This document shows positions 11,508 through 20,096 of a stretch of DNA of 20,400 nucleotides, piece after piece. Source of the DNA: Gnetum montanum (taxonomy: Eukaryota; Streptophyta; Gnetopsida; Gnetales; Gnetaceae); the NCBI GenBank assembly GCA_015680685.1, contig MNCI01036318.1:14989-35388 (forward strand). The letters run 5' to 3'. The translations under genes were made by a program, and so were the position numbers. Numbering within the stretch: position 1 is the stretch's first letter; the number at the start of each line of letters is the position of its first letter. The notes beneath the pieces were generated by a model that was not told the origin of the DNA, made no database searches, and was given only the letters and a program-made list of their open reading frames with translations.

Positions 11508-12592
11508 AATTCAAGTTCATTAATCATCTATCCTAACTTTCTCCCATGGTTATTTACTTTAATTATGTGCATTATAATAGCTTCAACCCTCTTAGAAATA
11601 CAAATTTCTCATGGCCACCCTATTTACATCTCATAGTTCATCCTTTTGTTTATCGTTTTACTACATTAGGAAGAAACCCTTTAAATCAAGCATATCACAA
11701 GAGTTTAAGCCAAGATTTTTTGAGAAGTTGAAGCTTGATATGAGATTTCAAAGGAAAGATTAATCTAATGTAGCTCCTTTCACATCCAATTAGAATTTAC
11801 AACCTTCTCCTCAAAGTTTCCAAAATGTTCTCAAAGAACATAAATGTAATGGCCTAAAAATATCTTTTCTATAATGTCATGATTATCATAGGTTAGCATA
11901 ATGTCGAATTTGGTCATGTTATTATCATCATAAGTCATCATCGATCTCTACGGAGCTTGAAACATTTATTAACTTGTTAACTTTTTCATTATAGTCAAAT
12001 TGTAATAATTCATTTGTATCATTCTCATAATTCTTCCATGTCACATCATCATGATCATAAGCATCTAGGTAACTCAAGTGCCTAAGAAGATCATGACATG
12101 TTATTGTCATCATCTTGATAATCACAATAAGTGTTTATCATCATATTACTAGTCATAATATATTACCATTCTCATATTCATGGACATTTGACTATTTCAA
12201 ATGGTCAACATAATTAATACAAGGTAATAAATCATCAAATTATGAAGTCTCTTAGAAATGCTTATTCTTTATTATGTCAAAAATAACATATCCATGTTAG
12301 TTTCACTAACATAGGTATGTTAAACTAGTTCATATAAACTTAAATCCTTAACTTTAACATTAATATTGAATATTAAGTAAATAACTAACCTAACTTAAGT
12401 AAATAACTAATGTTAATTAAATTAAATTAAAGGTATGACCTTTGATGAAAAGACACATATCTTTAATTTAATAAAAAAGGCTTGAGTCTTACCTTAAAAT
12501 AAATAAATAAGCAAGATGTATCAATAGAAGAAAAAAAGGGCAAAAGGCTAAGGGTCTCAAGTCTTGGATGACAAATGCCTTAATAAATAATC
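11508..12592. other. AT-rich DNA, no gene recognised
   Basis: The first part (11546-11731) has a 61-codon open stretch without a known motif. The stretch at about 11920-12170 is rich in TCATCAT-like words, which makes a 65-codon minus-strand open stretch (11928-12125) by composition alone. Near 12374-12408 the phrase AAGTAAATAACTAA occurs twice. Confidence 0.55.
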
Positions 12593-12728
12593 ATCTTAGG
12601 ATGGTAACTACATAATCTTTTCAAATGTCTTAGGTTGGTAGGCACATGATCTTCTAAAATGTCTTTGAGTGGCACTTACATGATCTTCTCAAATGTCTTA
12701 AGATCATAGTTACATAATTTTCGCAAAC
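12593..12728 (+). repeat. 34-bp minisatellite, about four units
   Basis: Three full units (12612-12645, 12646-12679, 12680-12713) share the pattern AT(A/G)ATCTTCTCAAATGTCTTA, then a variable middle, ending in (T)AC or CAC. They are flanked by a partial unit ending at 12611 and one starting at 12714. All three full units are exactly 34 bases, with several substitutions between them. Confidence 0.8.
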
Positions 12729-13849
12729 ATATCACAAGCAATAAGCCAAACATTCTCTAAACATTCATCTCATGGTCACAACATTAGAATCTAAATACTT
12801 GTTCTATGTTGACAAAGAAATAAATCTTAAAAACATCAATCTTGAGCCTTGGAGAATCTACACACTTGGCCCATGCTAACCAACAAAAACAAATTAAAAA
12901 GATTCCTTTCTTCACAAATACCTTTAATGGAGAATTTTATCCTTCATCATATTGGTGGTAGAAGAAGGGCTTGAACTTGCTACATGTGGTTGAATGGAAC
13001 ATGAAAAACCCACCATTAATGTTGCAGTTACTTGTAATAACCATTTGGAAAGATGCCACTCATCAACATTCATAATTATGTTTTGGGACATTGCCACCTC
13101 CACATATTTGTGATAAACCTCACTTCTAAGATAAGTTATATGATGGTTATCATTATTTAGGGATACTTGTAGAGAATTTAGGATGGTGTTCTATTATCCA
13201 TTGTTGCCCTTTATTAACATCATATCAAACCTTATATCTTGCTTTAACAACTTCTACCAGTCCAAGGAGTTTAACCACTTTGGTGCCATGATGTGATCCT
13301 ACGTATTAGTAGTAGGATAGAACACTAACAATGGCATGAAAAGCATCAAGAGCATGTCTACAAGATCGGTATTAATCAATGAATCTATAAACATTATAAT
13401 AGCAACACCAACAAAGATGGTTACAATGTTAAAAGATGAAAACAAGTAGCTCAAAAACATTACTACATCAAGCTTCAACCAAGGAACTTTTCATTATCCA
13501 TAATAATAAATAAACCACATTAATGCAATTGGGCATGAACTTCTATCATGAAAAATTATAGTTGTAACAAGACTAGCATAGTTAATAACAATGGAAGTAG
13601 AAGTAGGTTAGGAGTTGACCATTGTGGAATGGAAAAACATGGCCAACATGATATAGAATGATCAAAACTAAATATTAGGTCTACAATGATTACAGTAGTT
13701 ACAAATCACTTTATGACATGTTCCATCATCTTTTGAAACAAGGTGTCAAACCAACCAGTGGATACTATGGACTAGAAGGTAATGGAATTATGATCAGATT
13801 AAGACATGATCACACTCTAGGAATGCACCATGCACATGCAACTTCTACG
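12729..13849. other. AT-rich DNA, no gene recognised
   Basis: No coding motif, RNA gene or long repeat is seen. One small perfect inverted repeat, ATCCTAC / GTAGGAT with a 9-base spacer, lies near 13297-13319. Confidence 0.55.
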
Positions 13850-14725
13850 ATATAATCATCATCATCATTATAGACTTATCCCATTAAAATGAAATCAACT
13901 AAATAAGTCCTTTTTTCCATTGGTATCATTAAAGAACTAAATATTTATTTATTTTCAATTTCTTCATATCATCTTTAATAAGTTTTTCCATGTATATTTT
14001 ATCTTCCTTTTAGTTGATTTTCTAGAATATTAATGTAGCAACCTTTTTTATAGACTTATTATATGACATTATGTCCACATGCCTAAACCATTTAAGATGT
14101 CATTCCTATAAATAATATAAAATATAATCCACTTCAAGTATTCCTCTAATGTCTATCTTATGCACTTTATTTCTTTTAGTAACAATTAACATTCATCTAA
14201 GCATTTTCATTTCTACCATGTTGATGTATTGTTCAAGCTTCCTTGTATTGTCTAGTATTTAGCATCATATAATATTGTAGGCTAAATTACTATTTTGTAA
14301 AATTCTTTCTTTAGTTTTATTAGGATTCCTTTATCACATAGAACATCACTAACATGTCCCTATTTTGACTAACTTACCTCAATCCTATTTTTTAAATCTT
14401 TATGAATTTCATTATTTAATTGAAGTATTGATCCTAGGTAGTAGAATTGTTTACATTGAGGGACTTTTTAGTCTTAAATTGTCACTTCTATTTCATCACT
14501 ATTTATGTTTTTATTAAAATTGCATTCGATATATTCTATATTCTACTAATTTTTAGGTCTTTTAATTCTAAATCATCTTTCCATTTCTTTATTTTAGAAA
14601 AAAAAATTCTCAAGGTATATCCTCAAACATAATATCAATTTAAAATAGCATACATTAACGAATTTCATTCTATATTTCATCTATATTTACTATCTTAATT
14701 TATGAAACTCATGTATGATAACTAC
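13850..14725 (-). pseudogene. LINE (plant L1-type) reverse transcriptase, 3' part, broken
   Basis: Read on the minus strand, this is the second half of a non-LTR retrotransposon reverse transcriptase. In order there is CMLF then a stop then IDIM (14627-14653), where the catalytic FADD box belongs; then EYIECNFNKN and EVTI; then QFYYLGSILQ with the YLGS motif (14429-14440); VLCDK (about 14330-14344); LKKEFYKIVI; a weak LY.A....W region; MKMLR; and LKWFRHVD (14073-14099), matching LRWFGHV of the family. The catalytic aspartates are not intact. YLGS and VLCDK are in one frame, but CMLF and LKWFRHVD are in others, so there are at least two frameshifts and many stops. The 5' half of the protein and all of ORF1 are missing, normal for LINE copies truncated during insertion. 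The (GAT)n run at its 3' end fits a LINE tail. Confidence 0.85.
13855..13870. repeat. ATC microsatellite at the LINE 3' end
   Basis: Five ATC repeats, the last imperfect. On the minus strand they read GAT repeats directly after the last recognisable LINE coding sequence, so they may be the remains of the LINE's simple-repeat tail. Confidence 0.6.
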
Positions 14726-14743
14726 TAAATTTCATACACTGTT

Positions 14744-14900
14744 TATAGGCTTGTAGCTCATAGTAGTTAAGGAAGTAGTCCAGTTCATGCGTGGCGTAAT
14801 GGAAACAGGTTCATGTCATAAGACCATTTTTATCTAGTGTAGGAATACCTCTTCTGAACCCCTTTTCATCCCTATAGGTAGAAGACTGAAGGTTTTGGAT
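14744..14900 (+). mobile_element. Possible tRNA-derived SINE
   Basis: TAGCTCATAGTAGTTAAGG (14754-14772) resembles the A box of a tRNA-type RNA polymerase III promoter, and GGTTCATGTC (14808-14817) resembles the B box, about 54 bases apart. That is the head of a plant SINE, a short element that uses LINE enzymes to move. The 3' end and any tail or target duplication are not clear, so the right boundary is a guess. It lies beside the LINE remnant. Chance similarity is possible. Confidence 0.35.
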
Positions 14901-14908
14901 AACATGAG

Positions 14909-15170
14909 AGATGTCTTGGATCTTTATAGATGTTTTTCCTAAGAGCTAAGATTTCACAAGATACATCTTAGCTAAGAGTTGCACTTTTGACAAGAGATGT
15001 CTTGTCATTCTAGGAGACATCCTATTTGGTATAGAGACATCTTGGCCTAGAGGAAGATGTCTTGTCTCTACTGTAGATGTCTTACCAAGACTAGAAATGT
15101 CTTGTCTACAAGCTATAATTTCTAAAGAGACATATTGTTATACTTGTAGAGGTCTTGTTTGGTTGTGGTA
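14909..15170. repeat. GATGTCTT repeat cluster with inverted copies
   Basis: GATGTCTT and its complement AAGACATC recur many times. Clean inverted pairs are GATGTCT (14996-15002) with AGACATC (15015-15021), and AGACATCTT (15035-15043) with AAGATGTCT (15054-15062). The same word is clustered again at 17215-17375. Confidence 0.7.
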
Positions 15171-15947
15171 ACTTTTTGAAGTAACATTTTCTTGTCACAA
15201 CAATTTCCATTATCATGGAATAGTAAGCATCAAAAGTGTTGAGTCCATTTTGTGAGCTCCAAACAAGAAATATTAATTAATTGATGTAGTATGTTTAAGA
15301 AGAATGACTCACACTATTCAAATAAGAAGTATTTATGACAATATTGAAAGAACAATATTGTGAATGTACATCAAATTATAGCTCATAAGTTATATATCCC
15401 AAATGTGTATGCTCAAAAGAAAAATCCCTAGATGAAGAATGAACCTTTTGAATGTAAAGTATTTGTAGAAATGCCCAAAAAGAGTTAGCATATTTTAGCT
15501 AGGGTTCTAAAAATGATTCTTGATAATGGAAATTTTAAGTATGTTACTAGTTTAGATGTTGTTTAATAATTAAGCATATGAGCTTATTAGTCAAGTTTCA
15601 AGTAATCAATATAAAGAGCCAAGTTTTAAGCCAAATTTAATTTTATAAGATACCCTAGTGTAGTGCTATATGATTAAGTTTCAACAAAAGAGCTTGTAAA
15701 AGGATAAGCTTACCTAAAATTTTGTTACTTCTTATTAAAGCTTATTAGTTAAAGTTGTAGAGCTGAAAGAATTATTTTTTAGCTTGTAACAAGATCAAAA
15801 TTAGCATAAACTATTTATTGTAGGTTACCGAGTTAAAACTTTATTAATGAAAAGCTTACATAATTAAAGAATTGGAGGAATAAGTTTAATTTTACAAAAG
15901 AAAGCTAATATTATTTAGCCATGTTAGCTCATAGAGTAAGAGTAGGT

Positions 15948-16791
15948 TTGTAAAACTAAATGTTGGTTTTACAAGGAGCTTTTAAAGTGATTATACAAAC
16001 CATATCATCCTTATCAAATTAATGGGAAAAAAGGGGATTCTATAGCCAAAGGCTCAAATTGGCTCTATATGTCACGTCAACTTATAGAATTAGAAAGGAT
16101 TAGTAGAATCAAAAAGCTATTATACAAATTTATTTTACAAGAGATTTTTAAAATAGTCTCATAATCCATGTCAGCTTTTGATCAGTTTTTTCATAGAATT
16201 AAGGAAAGTATGTAGAACCAAATATTAGTTCTACAAAGAGCTTCTATATTAGTTCTACCACATTATCTGGCTAGAGGTTAAAAATGGCTTCACATTAGTA
16301 TGAAATTTGATTTTATAAAAAAACATTAAGTTTGGTTTTATAAGAAAAACCCATGTGCCACATAGGCTAGGTAAGAAAAGCTTTTTTTGAAGAGTCGATA
16401 TCTTAAGAAGGTCAACTTTGTAGATCCAAAATTTGGTTATACAAAATGGTTCTAGAAGCCATGTCAACTCTTGATCCATGAACAAAAGATAAATTGGTTT
16501 TATAAGTTACATCGAAGCTCCTAAAAGGGGAAAAGTACTCATTTTTGTCTTTTTCACATTAGATTAAGGATAAAGATGTATATCTCATAGAACTAAAAAT
16601 AGGTTCTAAAAGTAAGCTTAATTTGGGTTTTTCCAAATTAGCATTTGAAGTAGGATCATGTTCTATTGAGAGAAAAAGTAGCAAATTTCATAGAACCAAA
16701 AATCTGTTTTATGAGCAAGCTCTAAAATTGTTATATAAACCACTTTAGGTTCTATATAGTGTGGGTTTATAGAATTAAAAATTAGTTCTAT
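15948..16791 (+). repeat. Array of short hairpins with a constant 9-base spacer
   Basis: Seven units each have two short arms around exactly nine bases: 15948-15956/15966-15974, 16103-16109/16119-16125, 16211-16218/16228-16235, 16420-16426/16436-16442, 16588-16593/16603-16608, 16689-16696/16706-16713 and 16769-16775/16785-16791. The common form is TAGAAC, nine mostly A and T bases, GTTCTA. Sequence after each core is also related (AAGAGCTTCTAAAATGGTT-like, then CCATGTCA and TTGATC), so this is a decayed tandem array of units about 100-200 bases long. Weaker units extend left to about 15590. It lies upstream of the copia leader and may be in that element's U3. Confidence 0.75.
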
Positions 16792-16815
16792 GGGAAATCT
16801 TTAAAATGGTTCTAT

Positions 16816-17200
16816 GTGTTGATCTTTTGGTATGTCAAAATTTTAAGAAAAATGGAGTACAAGAATGTTTGCGTGATTGTTGTGATTGTAGAACAAAGTA
16901 CATTGGAAACACAAGAAGAAGATGATATGACACCTATAAAGCAATTTCAAAATGAAGATCTCAAAGACCAAGATGAAGCCTACACCGATGACAAGGAATG
17001 AACTGGTTGAGATAAAAGGAAAGCTCAAACAAGAAGGTCATCTACAAGGTCTTAAGCAAACATGCAAGATTTCAAAGATCTTGGACAAGGGACAAAGATT
17101 CAAAGCTCATCTCAAAGGTCAAAAGGAAGCCTTAGCATTGAAGGATTACTTTAAGAGAATATGTCTTGCATAAATAGTAGATTTCTACTATTAAGTGAAG
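16816..17200 (+). other. Purine-rich stretch, no gene
   Basis: This stretch is rich in CAAGA and AAAGG words, with two short overlapping open stretches on the plus strand (61 and 73 codons) and one on the minus. The encoded sequences are low-complexity lysine and glutamate runs without a motif. It is probably upstream LTR sequence of the copia element. Confidence 0.5.
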
Positions 17201-17214
17201 AAGTTTCCAAGAAA

Positions 17215-17375
17215 AGGAAGATGTCTTTGTAGAATTAAAGTTAGCACAAGAAAATATGTCTTTGGAAAACAAAAGATGTCTTTTTGGAGAGAAAGATGTT
17301 TTTCATTAGAAGAAGACATCTTTCTAGAATGAAGGTCTAATGTAGAAAGACATCTCAGTCTCAGAGAAGATGTTT
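17215..17375. repeat. Second GATGTCTT repeat cluster
   Basis: About six copies of GATGTCTT or close forms, in both orientations (for example AAGATGTCTTT near 17219 and AAGACATCTTT near 17322). It matches the word cluster at 14909-15170, so the two clusters bracket the hairpin array. Confidence 0.65.
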
Positions 17376-17379
17376 GCAG

Positions 17380-18043
17380 TAACTATTATCTATTTGTTGC
17401 ATGAATTTTGAGGTGATTTTGGAAACATATTGACTATAATAAGACTTCGCTCTTATTAGGAAAAGTGCAAGATTTGGTACTATCAATTGTAATCATCTAG
17501 CAACCATTGTAATCATTATTGTTCTTCATTGTACAATCTTTTATATATTGTAACTGGAGAGCAAGTTGTACCTCAAAGTGCAAGGATCAACAAACTTAGT
17601 CACATTCTTTCCTTGTGATTGTTGTTCTTCATTGTTACCCTACAAGGTTGATGTGCCTCTTGTAGGAAGGCATCTTGCTTGAGATTGTTGGGATCCTAAG
17701 GGATTGAGTGTCAGTGTAGCATCATAATACTTTGGAGTAGAGCTCAAGTTGTAAAGGTTGTAGGATCCTCTAAACCACATTCTAAGCTTGTTGGGACATT
17801 GTGGGGTTGAGTTGATTCATAGTGTCAAATCACTCCAGAGTGAAGCTTAGAGCTTGTACAAGGTATGATACCCTTCAAACCACATTTGAAAGAAAAAAAT
17901 TCTAGAGGTGTGCTTGCAAACTACCCTCCAAGTGTGGAGTACCCAAGTTGGGAAACCACATTAAATTTGGTGTGTGTGCTTTGCCTCAAAGAATTTTAAT
18001 TTGAAAAAAATATTCATCCCCCTCCTAAGTTCAACAACCCTCA
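17380..18043 (+). repeat. 3' portion of the copia 5' LTR (left end unresolved)
   Basis: The right end, CCCTCA, is set by the primer-binding site two bases later, and the preceding TATTCATCCCCCTCC is typical of plant copia LTR ends. The left end cannot be fixed because the partner LTR lies beyond the nested gypsy element and outside the window. The LTR may begin anywhere back to about 14900, which would put the hairpin array and GATGTCTT clusters in U3. Confidence 0.6.
17541..17549 (+). promoter_or_regulatory. Candidate TATA box of the copia LTR
   Basis: TTATATATT lies about 500 bases before the LTR end at 18043. Transcription from it would start near 17575 and give an R-U5 leader that runs into the primer-binding site and gag. 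Confidence 0.4.
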
Positions 18044-18045
18044 AG

Positions 18046-18058
18046 TGGTATCAAAGCC
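18046..18058 (+). other. Copia primer-binding site, initiator Met-tRNA
   Basis: TGGTATCAAAGCC differs by one base from the plant consensus TGGTATCAGAGCC. The spacing to the LTR end (two bases, AG) is the same as in the LARD-like element. Confidence 0.9.
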
Positions 18059-18095
18059 TAGTACTCTTCCTTGTCATCAACTTCAAGAGTGAACA

Positions 18096-18957
18096 ATGGA
18101 GGGGACATCTTATACAAAGCCACCCATGTTCAATGGATTTGACTTCACCTATTGGAGAGCTAGAATGCAAGGATTCTTTGAATACATGGAGTTTGAAGTT
18201 TGGAAGTCAATCTTTGAAGGCTACACTCTGCTTGTTGATAGCTCCACTGAGATCATCAAGCCCCACAACACATAGACACAAGAGGAGAAAGATATGTTCA
18301 TGTTTGATTTAAAAGTAAAGAATTGTTTATATTGTGCTTTGAATAAATATGAATTTAATAGAGTAGTGGAATGTAAGATGACCAGAGAAATTTGGAAAAC
18401 ATTAGAAGCTACATATGAAGGAACCTCTATTATTAAGCAATCAAAATTGTTAGTTTTGCAAAGTGAATACAATAATCTTAAAATGATAGAAGGTGAGAAA
18501 ATAAAAGATTACTTCTCTAGAGCAAATGATATTTTTGTAGCTATTAGAGATACTGGAAAAGATTTTCCCAAGAGTGATGTCATTATCAAAATGATTAGAA
18601 GTCTTCAAATGGAGTTTAGACCAAAGGTCACGACAATGGAAGAAATCAGAGATTTCTTAACTTTGAAATTTGAAGAGATTTAAAGTGTTCTCATTGCTTA
18701 TAAAATGAATCTCATAAGTGAAGAAGCCATTCAAGAGAAACCTATTGCTCTAAATTCTATCTCCAAGGAGAAGGAGCTCAATGAGCATGATGAGGATAGT
18801 GAACATGAGATTGTCTTTTTCTTAGGAAAGCTACAACAATTGCTTACAAGAAGAAACAAGGGGGCATATCAGCAAAGATTGAATCTGCCCAAAGGTAAAT
18901 AAAGAGGTAAAAATATTTTGAATTATAACTTGGATTTCTCTTCTATATAATGTTGGG
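18096..18957 (+). pseudogene. gag: Ty1/copia gag, broken and cut by a gypsy insertion
   Basis: About 287 codons stay in one frame from the ATG at 18096, 37 bases after the primer-binding site. Residues 9-24 read PPMFNGFDFTYWRARM, the start of the N-terminal gag domain (DUF4219-like). From about residue 72 there is a UBN2 / copia gag-polypeptide region, with REIWKTLEATYEGTS and KLLVLQSEYNNLKM as its strongest parts. An acidic stretch and KGAYQQR follow, as just before the zinc knuckle. Gag forms the particle that packages element RNA. There are four in-frame stops: TAG at 18273-18275 and TAA ending at 18683, 18902 and 18950, but no frameshift. The last codons (C-W) are where the zinc knuckle should begin, and the gypsy LTR starts at that point. 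Protease, integrase and polymerase would lie beyond the window. It is too damaged to make protein. Confidence 0.9.
18953..18957. other. Predicted target-site duplication, left copy
   Basis: TTGGG directly precedes the gypsy LTR. Ty3/gypsy insertion normally duplicates about five bases, so TTGGG should recur after the far LTR. That end is outside the window, so this is a prediction. Confidence 0.4.
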
Positions 18958-19043
18958 TGATGAGTGGCGAGGTACCCCTACACTCCACCATACAAATACG
19001 AGCGTACACACGCGATCCGGTCGAACTCCGCAGACTAAATGCC

Positions 19044-19072
19044 TTAACGCCACAAGAAATACTTGGGGTTAA
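19044..19072 (-). repeat. Hairpin in gypsy U5
   Basis: TTAAC (19044-19048) pairs with GTTAA (19068-19072), and CAAG (19053-19056) pairs with CTTG (19062-19065). CC/GG pairs lie between them, with one bulge and one mismatch. Confidence 0.6.
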
Positions 19073-19088
19073 TCGTTCGTTGTCTTCC

Positions 19089-19132
19089 CAGGCTTGCTTG
19101 TATGTGTCACGGTGTATGGTTAAGCAAGTCTG
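19089..19132 (-). repeat. Hairpin in gypsy U5, 11-base arms
   Basis: CAGGCTTGCTT (19089-19099) faces AAGCAAGTCTG (19122-19132). They are complementary except at one position, which reads G opposite T on the plus strand. The loop is 22 bases. Confidence 0.65.
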
Positions 19133-19241
19133 AGGTATGTGATTTTTTTGGTATTTTCGGCTTATCTTCTATGCTACCAGGAGAAAGGGTTGAGAAAACT
19201 AAACTAACTCTAACTAAGATCTAAGTCTAAATTAACTAGCG

Positions 19242-19663
19242 TCAGCATCCGTTCCCACTTGCCGGACACACCCTGAACTATGCAACTGCAGCTTACCAAA
19301 CGCTAATCGTTACTGGGATCGCCACACGTAACGCAAGTGCTCGAAGTGGTCGTACTGAGGCACCTATTTAGCCTACGTGTGATAAGCAGCCGATTCCTTA
19401 GCCAGCCGTACACACCCGTGGGTGCTCGTAACTAAGTCGTACTTATCACACGATCTAGCCTAGCAATGAGCAGCCGATTCCTCAACTAGCCGTACACATT
19501 AGACCCGGGAGTTACCAAGCGCAGAATCCTGGAATACGCTACTGGGTTACCAAGCATCCAATGCTCGTAATTGAGTCGTACTCATGCATTGCGTCAAGCA
19601 GCCGATTCCTTGACTAGCCGTACACGTCCGTAGACGCTCGTAATCAAGTCGTACTTGAACGCA
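19242..19663 (-). repeat. Four-unit array of covarying three-stem structures in gypsy U5
   Basis: Units A (19242-19358), B (19376-19452), C (19463-19592) and D (19590-19663). On the plus strand B, C and D share fixed linkers: CAGCCGATTC, then C(C/T)AGCCGTACA, CTCGTAA and TCGTA. Unit A has close variants. Between the linkers sit three pairs of arms that differ between units but stay complementary within each. Outer arms: TCAG/CTGA, CGTGTGATAAG/CTTATCACACG, ATGAG/CTCAT, TGCGTCAAG/CTTGAACGCA (one bulge). Middle arms: CCACTT/AAGTGG, CTTAG/CTAAG, CTCAA/TTGAG, CTTGA/TCAAG. Inner arms: CAC/GTG, CACC/GGTG, CATT/AATG, CGTC/GACG. A and C have long inner loops and B and D four-base loops, so the array looks like a long-short pair repeated twice. 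Confidence 0.85.
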
Positions 19664-19731
19664 CTAGGAAAGCAGGAAAGAAAGCAATAAATGAAACCAC
19701 GTGCTGCAAGGTTTATCCAAACAAGTTCGTC

Positions 19732-19737
19732 TTTATT
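19732..19737 (-). terminator. Polyadenylation signal of the gypsy LTR
   Basis: The minus strand reads AATAAA, about 170 bases downstream of the TATA box, a plausible end for the R region. Confidence 0.5.
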
Positions 19738-19903
19738 GCCGTACACAACTTGGGTTCAGGTTACAAGCTGCTCGAATAAAGAGCCGTTCACTCTAGGACT
19801 CCTACTGCGGGCACATGGGGAAAAATTCTAACTCTGGAGTGATCAATCTGCCAGAGCTTCGCTACACTAGCCAGGATTGGGAAATGAAGGGAGTGCCGCC
19901 TCT

Positions 19904-19911
19904 TATTTATA
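19904..19911 (-). promoter_or_regulatory. TATA box of the gypsy LTR
   Basis: The minus strand reads CTATAAATAAGAGG, a strong plant TATA box, only about 52 bases inside the LTR's start. The expected transcript start is near 19875. The box lies in the loop of CCGCC (19896-19900) and GGCGG (19917-19921). Confidence 0.75.
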
Positions 19912-19924
19912 GAAATGGCGGTGG

Positions 19925-19957
19925 GACGCGATATCGCGGCCTAGTGTAAATCGCGTC
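19925..19957 (-). repeat. CpG-rich inverted repeat at the promoter end of the gypsy LTR
   Basis: GACGCGAT (19925-19932) and ATCGCGTC (19950-19957) are perfect complements with a 17-base spacer. The left arm overlaps the palindrome GCGATATCGC (19928-19937). It covers most of the short U3 upstream of the TATA box. Confidence 0.7.
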
Positions 19958-19963
19958 TCATCA

Positions 19964-19972
19964 TACCCCCAT
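19964..19972 (-). other. Polypurine tract of the gypsy element
   Basis: The minus strand reads ATGGGGGTA directly before the LTR's TGATGAG. The G run in this position marks the start of plus-strand DNA synthesis and fixes the orientation. It contains two T bases, so it is not a pure purine run. Confidence 0.6.
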
Positions 19973-20096
19973 GACTGAATGAAAACTCGTCCTCGAGTTC
20001 CTTACAATGATATCAGGTAGGTATGGGATTATTAGGGAAAATGGAACTAATGGGATGACATGTGAACGGTCTTTATTACAAGACTTGACAAAAACT

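Larger units (their letters stand above)
18958..19963 (-). repeat. Complete 3' LTR of the gypsy-type element (1006 bp)
   Basis: Boundaries come from TGATGAG at 18958-18964, the complementary CTCATCA at 19957-19963, the polypurine tract outside the right end and copia gag outside the left end. On the minus strand it has a TATA box at 19911-19904 and AATAAA at 19737-19732, giving a very short U3 (under 100 bases), an R of roughly 150-170 bases and a long U5 of about 750 bases. The U5 is filled with inverted repeats. Confidence 0.85.

Noticed and set aside
13680-13760. A minus-strand KVICNYC stretch as a BED zinc finger of a hAT transposase
   Set aside because: Only one CxxC pair is seen, with no following H..H spacing and no transposase sequence around it.
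14447-14632. A 61-codon plus-strand open stretch
   Set aside because: It is the shadow of the LINE reverse transcriptase, whose motifs are on the minus strand.
15237-15260. TGTTGAGTCC as the left end of the copia LTR
   Set aside because: TGTTG is common here and the partner LTR is outside the window, so nothing supports this point over others.
16816-17173. Overlapping open stretches encoding K/E-rich peptides
   Set aside because: They come from purine-rich composition, exist on both strands and have no motif; they lie upstream of the copia TATA candidate.
17974-18312. A 112-codon open stretch overlapping the copia LTR end and gag start
   Set aside because: It crosses the primer-binding site and is out of frame with the recognisable gag that starts at 18096.
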